Shown here one piece after another: positions 59,527-64,000 of a stretch of 64,000 bases of DNA. Source of the DNA: JAGNNV01 sp031392925 (lineage in GTDB: Bacteria; Acidobacteriota; Vicinamibacteria; Fen-336; JAGNNV01); assembly GCA_031392925.1 (NCBI GenBank), contig JANMVV010000049.1, positions 50,885 to 114,884 of the forward strand, written 5' to 3'. A program made the position numbers and the translations under genes. The notes below the pieces were generated by a model. That model did not search any database. It worked only from the letters and a program-made list of their open reading frames with translations, and was not told the DNA's origin. Within the stretch, counting starts at the first letter, position 1. Each line of letters opens with the position of its first letter.

Positions 59527-62400
59527 ATGCGTTTTGTCTCCCTCCGTTTCGCCGCGGCCCTCTCCCTTCTGGCGCCGCTCACGCACGCCGCGGATCTCAG
59601 ACAGCTCACCGTGGACGACTTCTTCGCCCTCAAGTCCGTGGGCGCCCCCGTGCTATCGCCCGACGGCGCGCAGGTGGCCTACACCGTAAGATCGATGGAC
59701 CTCAAGAAAGACAAGTCGGACGCCGACATCTTCCTGATCTCGACCACGGGCGGAGACGCGGTGCGACTCACCACCTCGCCCAAGGCGGAGACGAATCCGC
59801 GCTTTTCTCCCGACGGCAAATGGATCGCTTTCCTGTCCAGCCGCGAGAGCGACCAGAGCCAGGTCTTCCTCATCTCGCGAGGCGGGGGGGAAGCGAGCCG
59901 GCTCACCGATTTGAAGGGCGGGGTCAGCGCGTTCGCCTGGTCGCCCGATTCGAAGCGGCTGGTCCTGGTCGCTTCCGATCCCGATCCGGATGCGCGCGCG
60001 GGCGAGAAGAAGGACGACGACGAGAAAACGCCCAAGCCCATCGTCACGAGGCGCATCCAGTTCAAGCGTGATACCGAGGGCTATCTGCGAGAACTGCGCT
60101 CGCATCTTCACGTCTTCGATGTGGAGAAGAAGACCTCGGTTCAGATCACCTCCGGACCCTACGACGACGCGCAACCCGCGTGGTCGCCCGACGGAAAGGC
60201 CATCGCTTTCGTCAGTAATCGCACGGCCGAGCCCGACACCAACCGAGATTCGAATATCTTCCTGATCGCACCTTTGGCCGGCGAAGTCCCGAAGGCGATC
60301 ACCACGAACCCGAGCGAAGACGAGCGGCCTTCGTGGTCGCCCGACGGGACGACCATCGTCTACGTGGCCGGGGGCGCGGTCGCCGACATGTGGTACGGCC
60401 CCAGCCATGTGTCGACCGTGAATATCGCGACGGGCGCGGTGAAGGCGCTCACCAAGTCCCTCGACCGGAACGTGGGAAATCCGCTCTTCTCCAGCGATGG
60501 TCGCGCGATCCTGTTCACCATCGAAGACGGTGGCAACTCCCATCTCGGACGGGTCTCCCCCGAAGGCGGAGCGATCGAGCGGATCGTGGCCGGCGAGCGC
60601 GACGTGGAGTCCTTCGACACGCGCAACGGCCGGATCGTCTTCACCGAGAGCCAGCCCACGCTGCCGTCCGAAATTTCAATCCTCGACGGCGCGATGGTTC
60701 GCCGGCTCACGAAGACGAACGAGGCTCTGCTCAAGGGCCTCAAGCTCGCGTCGATCGAGCGTTTCAAGGCGAAGAGCAAGGACGGGACGATGCTCGACGG
60801 CTTCCTGACCCGGCCCGTGGACGGCCAGCCCGGCGTGAAGGTCCCCACCATCCTCCGGATCCACGGCGGCCCGGCCTCTCAGTTCTCCACCGCGTTCAGC
60901 TTCGAGTGGCAGATCCTCGCCGCCCAGGGCTACGCCGTGGTCGCCGGCAATCCGCGCGGTTCCACGGGCTATGGCCGCGACTTCAGCTACGCGCTTTTCG
61001 CGAAGTGGGGCGAGCCCGACTTCGACGACGAAATGGCGGTCGTCGATCAGGCGGTCGCCATGGGGGTCGCGGATGCGGACCGCCTCGGTGTGGGCGGCTG
61101 GAGCTATGGAGGCATCCTGACCAACTACGTCATCTCGAAGACCACCCGGTTCAAGGCCGCGACCTCGGGCGCTTCGATCTCGAACATCCTCGCCGGCTAC
61201 GGCACCGATCACTATCAATACGAATACGAAGCCGAACTCGGTCTGCCCTGGAAGAACGCCGAGGCCTATCTGAAACTCTCCGGCCCGTTCCTCAAGGCCG
61301 ATCAGATCAAGACCCCGACACTGTTCCTGTGCGGCGAGGCCGACATGAACGTGCCCCTGCTCAACACGGAGCAGATGTACCAGGCCGTCCGTCGCCTGGG
61401 CGTTCCCACCGAACTCATCATCTATCCCGGCCAGAACCACGGTCTCACGAAGCCGAGCTACCTCAAGGATCGCTATGAGCGGTACGTGAAGTGGTACGAC
61501 ACCTACCTTCGTCCCGAGAAGGCAATCGCGGCCGCGGCCGCGAAGACGCCCGAGGCGAAGGGTCTGGACGGTCGTTCATTCTTCGCTCCCGACCTGTCCG
61601 CCGATGCGAAGAAGCGGCTCGATGACAATCTCGCCGCCGCGACCGCGGATTTCGTGAAGAACCCCGATGACGCGCAGACCATCGTCTGGGTGGGTCGTCG
61701 TCTGGCCTACCTGTCCCGGTATCGCGAGGCGATCGATGTGTTCTCCCGCGGGGTCTCGAAGTTCCCCCAGGACGCGCGGCCATTGCGACATCGGGCCCAT
61801 CGCTACATCACCACGCGTCAGTTCGACAAGGCCATCATCGACTTCGAGAAGGCGGCGAAGCTCGTGGCCGGCAAGCCCAACGAGGGCGAGCCCGATGGCG
61901 CGCCCGGCCGGCGTCCGTCTCCCTCGGCCACGCTGAAGTTCAACATCTATTACCACCTCGGCCTCGCGCACTACCTGAAGGGCGACTTCGCGAAGGCGCT
62001 CACCGCCTACCGCGAGTGCATGAAGTACTCGACTGACAACGACGATTCGCTCGTCGCGACCTCCGACTGGCTCTACATGACGCTGCGCCGCCTCGGCCAG
62101 AAGGCGGAGGCCGAGAAGGTGCTCGAGCCGATCAAGGAAGGCATGAACGTTCTCGACAACGGCGCTTACTACCAGCGCCTCCTCATGTACAAAGGCCTCC
62201 GCAAGCCGGAGGAGGTCCTCAGAAACGACGAGCAGGACCCCCTGCAGGTCGCGACCCAGGGTTACGGGGTTGGAAACTTCTACCTTGTCAACGGCGACAC
62301 CGAGCGGGCGAAGGCGATCTTCAAGCGCGTGGTGGCCGGTTCGCAGTGGGCGGCCTTCGGCTTCATCGCCGCCGAATCGGAGCTCGCGCGGATGAAATGA
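59527..62400 (+). CDS. S9-family prolyl oligopeptidase-like peptidase with C-terminal TPR
   Basis: A 957-residue exported protein. AGGA precedes the ATG at 59527 by 10 nt; the signal peptide ends THAAD. The N-terminal beta-propeller has PD40 repeats such as NPRFSPDGKWIAFLSS and PAWSPDGKAIAFVSN. The S9 domain has the triad Ser526 (GGWSYGG), Asp606 (GEADMNV) and His638 (QNHGL). After residue about 680 there is a helical part with TPR units (SRYREAIDVFSRGVSKFPQD; GDFAKALTAYRECM). Long acidic insert DEKTPKP in the propeller. It cuts short peptides in the periplasm; the TPR part may bind partners. Confidence 0.88.
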   Translation: MRFVSLRFAAALSLLAPLTHAADLRQLTVDDFFALKSVGAPVLSPDGAQVAYTVRSMDLKKDKSDADIFLISTTGGDAVRLTTSPKAETNPRFSPDGKWIAFLSSRESDQSQVFLISRGGGEASRLTDLKGGVSAFAWSPDSKRLVLVASDPDPDARAGEKKDDDEKTPKPIVTRRIQFKRDTEGYLRELRSHLHVFDVEKKTSVQITSGPYDDAQPAWSPDGKAIAFVSNRTAEPDTNRDSNIFLIAPLAGEVPKAITTNPSEDERPSWSPDGTTIVYVAGGAVADMWYGPSHVSTVNIATGAVKALTKSLDRNVGNPLFSSDGRAILFTIEDGGNSHLGRVSPEGGAIERIVAGERDVESFDTRNGRIVFTESQPTLPSEISILDGAMVRRLTKTNEALLKGLKLASIERFKAKSKDGTMLDGFLTRPVDGQPGVKVPTILRIHGGPASQFSTAFSFEWQILAAQGYAVVAGNPRGSTGYGRDFSYALFAKWGEPDFDDEMAVVDQAVAMGVADADRLGVGGWSYGGILTNYVISKTTRFKAATSGASISNILAGYGTDHYQYEYEAELGLPWKNAEAYLKLSGPFLKADQIKTPTLFLCGEADMNVPLLNTEQMYQAVRRLGVPTELIIYPGQNHGLTKPSYLKDRYERYVKWYDTYLRPEKAIAAAAAKTPEAKGLDGRSFFAPDLSADAKKRLDDNLAAATADFVKNPDDAQTIVWVGRRLAYLSRYREAIDVFSRGVSKFPQDARPLRHRAHRYITTRQFDKAIIDFEKAAKLVAGKPNEGEPDGAPGRRPSPSATLKFNIYYHLGLAHYLKGDFAKALTAYRECMKYSTDNDDSLVATSDWLYMTLRRLGQKAEAEKVLEPIKEGMNVLDNGAYYQRLLMYKGLRKPEEVLRNDEQDPLQVATQGYGVGNFYLVNGDTERAKAIFKRVVAGSQWAAFGFIAAESELARMK

Positions 62401-62409
62401 GGCCCGCCT

Positions 62410-62437
62410 CCCCGGTTTGTGACGGGGCTCCCTTTTT
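62410..62437 (+). terminator. Weak intrinsic terminator after the S9 peptidase gene
   Basis: CCCCG (62410-62414) pairs with CGGGG (62423-62427) over an 8-nt loop, followed by CTCCC and a T(5) run at 62433-62437. The stem is short. Confidence 0.4.
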
Positions 62438-62490
62438 CCAGGGTGCTGGCTCTTGCTAGCATCAGCCTTGTCCTGCAAGGAGGATCTTCA

Positions 62491-63150
62491 ATGAAACGAC
62501 GTTCGGCTCTCGTGGCGCTCGCCACTGCTTTCACGCTTACCCTCTCCGGTCCGGTCTTCGCGCAAGCGAAGAACACCCGACCCCAGATCGCGGTTCTCGA
62601 CTTCGAGTTCGGCGCGGTCGAGAACTGGTGGGGCCAGTACGACATCGGTAAGGGAATCGCCGATCAACTGGTCGATGCCCTGGTCGAGGACGGCTCCTTC
62701 CGCGTGATCGAACGCAAGAAGCTCGCGACCATCCTCGGCGAGCAGGACTTCGCCGCTTCCGGTCGGGCCGACCCATCCGCGCAGACCATGGCCAAGATCG
62801 GCAAGGTTCTGGGGGTCAAGTACATCCTCGTCGGCTCCATCACCAAGTTCTCGACCGAATCGCGCGGGGGCGGCGTGCGCGTGAAGGGGATCGGGCTTGG
62901 CGGGAAGAAGACCAAGAGCGAAGTGCGCATCACCGGCCGTATCATCGACATGAGCACCGGCGAGATCATGGTTTCCGGCAAGGGCGTGGGTGAGTCGAGC
63001 AAGGGCGGCGGGATCGACTTCAGCAAAGGCGGCTCCGGAATCGGCACCAATTCCGAAGAGTGGCGCCAAAGCGGCCTTGGGGATGCCCAGGAAGCCTGCA
63101 CCAAGGACTTGATCAAGCAGATCGTCGCGAAGATCGACCGCCTGAAGTAA
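62491..63150 (+). CDS. CsgG-family secreted protein
   Basis: A 219-residue protein. AAGGAGG lies 9 nt before the ATG at 62491. The signal peptide ends PVFAQAK, with no lipobox Cys, so unlike CsgG it is not lipidated. The mature part has the CsgG/TolB-N-like fold: IAVLDFEFG, GKGIADQLVDALVEDGSFRVIERKKL and VLGVKYILVGSITKFSTESRGGGVRV. A Gly/Lys/Ser-rich loop and DLIKQIVAKI end follow. It may form an outer-membrane-associated oligomer. No curli subunits are near. Confidence 0.85.
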   Translation: MKRRSALVALATAFTLTLSGPVFAQAKNTRPQIAVLDFEFGAVENWWGQYDIGKGIADQLVDALVEDGSFRVIERKKLATILGEQDFAASGRADPSAQTMAKIGKVLGVKYILVGSITKFSTESRGGGVRVKGIGLGGKKTKSEVRITGRIIDMSTGEIMVSGKGVGESSKGGGIDFSKGGSGIGTNSEEWRQSGLGDAQEACTKDLIKQIVAKIDRLK

Positions 63151-63194
63151 CCAGGCTTGGGGGGCTCGCTCCCGGCCCGACTACAATCCCGCCG

Positions 63195-64000
63195 GTGAGC
63201 GCTCGCCCCATCCTTCATCTCGTCGACGGGACGGGCCTGGTCCACCGCTCGTTCTTCGCGGTGCGGGGCCTTGCCACCCGCTCCGGTCAGCCCACGGGCG
63301 CGATCTACGGATTCATCAACACCATCCGCGCCCTGATGGGCATCGAGCAGCCGACCCATTTCGTGGTCACATTCGATGTCTCCGGCAGCACCTCGCGGGA
63401 GGAAGCCTTCCCCGAGTACAAGGCGCACCGGCCGAAGATGGACGAGGACCTGGCGACCCAGCTTCCCTTCATCGACAAGGCCTGTGAGGCCCTCCGGCTG
63501 CCCGTGGTCATCGCGCACGGATTCGAGGCCGACGACGTCATCGCCACCCTGGCCCGGCAGGCGGTCGACCAGGGATTCGACGTGGTGATCATCACCAGCG
63601 ACAAGGATCTCCTGCAGCTCGTGTCCGACCACGTGAGCGTGCTTTCGCCCGGCCGCGACGGCAAGCCCGAGAAGCGGTACGACCGTGAAGGCGTAATCGA
63701 GAGAATGGGCGTGCCCCCGGAGCGGGTGGTCGACCTGCTGGCCCTGGTCGGCGACGCCGTCGACAATATCCCCGGGGTTCCGGGCATCGGGGACAAGGGA
63801 GCGCGCGACCTGCTCCAGCAGTTTGGGTCGCTCGACGACCTGCTCGCCCGCGCGAGTGAAGTGAAGCGCGCCGCCTATCGCGAAGGCCTCATCAATCATG
63901 CCGCCAGTGCCCACCTTTCTCGCCGGCTCGCGACCCTCGACGACAAGGTCCCGGTGACCTTCGAACCCGCCACGAGCGTGGTGGCGCAGCCCGATCGCGA
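63195..64000 (+). CDS. polA: DNA polymerase I N-terminus (partial)
   Basis: The first 268 residues of PolA; the gene continues past the right edge. GTG start at 63195. This is the 5'-3' exonuclease domain: LVDGTGLVHRSFFAV, FEADDVIATLARQA, TSDKDLLQLV and GDAVDNIPGVPGIGDKG (helix-hairpin-helix). The polymerase part is not seen. No strong ribosome-binding site precedes the GTG. Confidence 0.93.
   Translation, partial: MSARPILHLVDGTGLVHRSFFAVRGLATRSGQPTGAIYGFINTIRALMGIEQPTHFVVTFDVSGSTSREEAFPEYKAHRPKMDEDLATQLPFIDKACEALRLPVVIAHGFEADDVIATLARQAVDQGFDVVIITSDKDLLQLVSDHVSVLSPGRDGKPEKRYDREGVIERMGVPPERVVDLLALVGDAVDNIPGVPGIGDKGARDLLQQFGSLDDLLARASEVKRAAYREGLINHAASAHLSRRLATLDDKVPVTFEPATSVVAQPDR

Overview
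The window is a GC-rich, gene-dense bacterial chromosome segment from a diderm (Gram-negative-type) organism. It carries lpxC, two TonB proteins, an ExbB/ExbD set, outer-membrane barrel sequence, lipoproteins with lipoboxes and a CsgG homologue. The mix of large envelope fusion proteins (peptidase-propeller-barrel, HEAT-cyclophilin, S9 peptidase-TPR), Gly/Pro-rich TonBs and futalosine-pathway menaquinone synthesis (mqnD) suggests an Acidobacteriota-like lineage. That placement is inference; no rRNA is present. TTG and GTG starts are common, often as overlapping TTGA stop/start junctions.

Layout. 1-0.75 kb: 5' end of glmU and a TPR protein (minus). 1-4.5 kb: lpxC (plus), a shared terminator, and a tonB-exbB-exbD-exbD operon (minus) with a good promoter. 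4.9-8.2 kb: TPR lipoprotein, then an ECF sigma factor, STAS protein and small basic protein (minus), then a degenerate S1/P1-nuclease-like protein. 8.2-12.9 kb: housekeeping run rplU-rpmA-obgE-nadD-rsfS, then an atypical NtrC-like activator, a DksA/TraR protein and ComF. 13-18.1 kb: envelope proteins (peptidase-propeller-barrel, lipoprotein, TPR, second TonB). 18.2-22.4 kb: tgt-yajC-secD-secF. 22.4-22.9 kb: a non-housekeeping interval holding a compact transcription unit for a Lys/Ala-only 15-residue peptide. 23-26.8 kb: HAD phosphatase, HEAT-cyclophilin lipoprotein, zinc-ribbon protein. 26.9-41.2 kb: glycan/exopolysaccharide cluster (three GT2, GT4, GT9, two large GT-C/YfhO-like membrane proteins, epimerase, DegT aminotransferase, Wzc-type tyrosine kinase). 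41.3-47.5 kb: amidohydrolase, nucleotidyltransferase-like protein, CarH-like MerR/B12 regulator, POT transporter, hydrolase. 47.5-50.6 kb: DUF349 protein with a hairpin in its leader and, upstream on the same strand, an ArsC/Spx-like thioredoxin-fold gene whose codon 13 is an in-frame TGA forming a UxxC motif. 51-55.2 kb: ComEA, prepilin, Ig-like protein, uvrA. 55.3-64 kb: degenerate alpha/beta hydrolase, truA, pyrE, redoxin, mqnD, P-loop protein, S9 peptidase-TPR, CsgG family, 5' end of polA.

The strongest unusual signals are (1) the predicted selenoprotein at 50233-50577, with a strong Shine-Dalgarno before the true start and a candidate bacterial SECIS hairpin just after the TGA; (2) the micro-gene at 22684-22898, with promoter, leader stem-loop, ribosome-binding site, MAAKKAAKKAAKKKK coding sequence and terminator; and (3) several regulators and enzymes whose key residues are replaced. 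No rRNA, tRNA, CRISPR array, insertion sequence or prophage was recognised.
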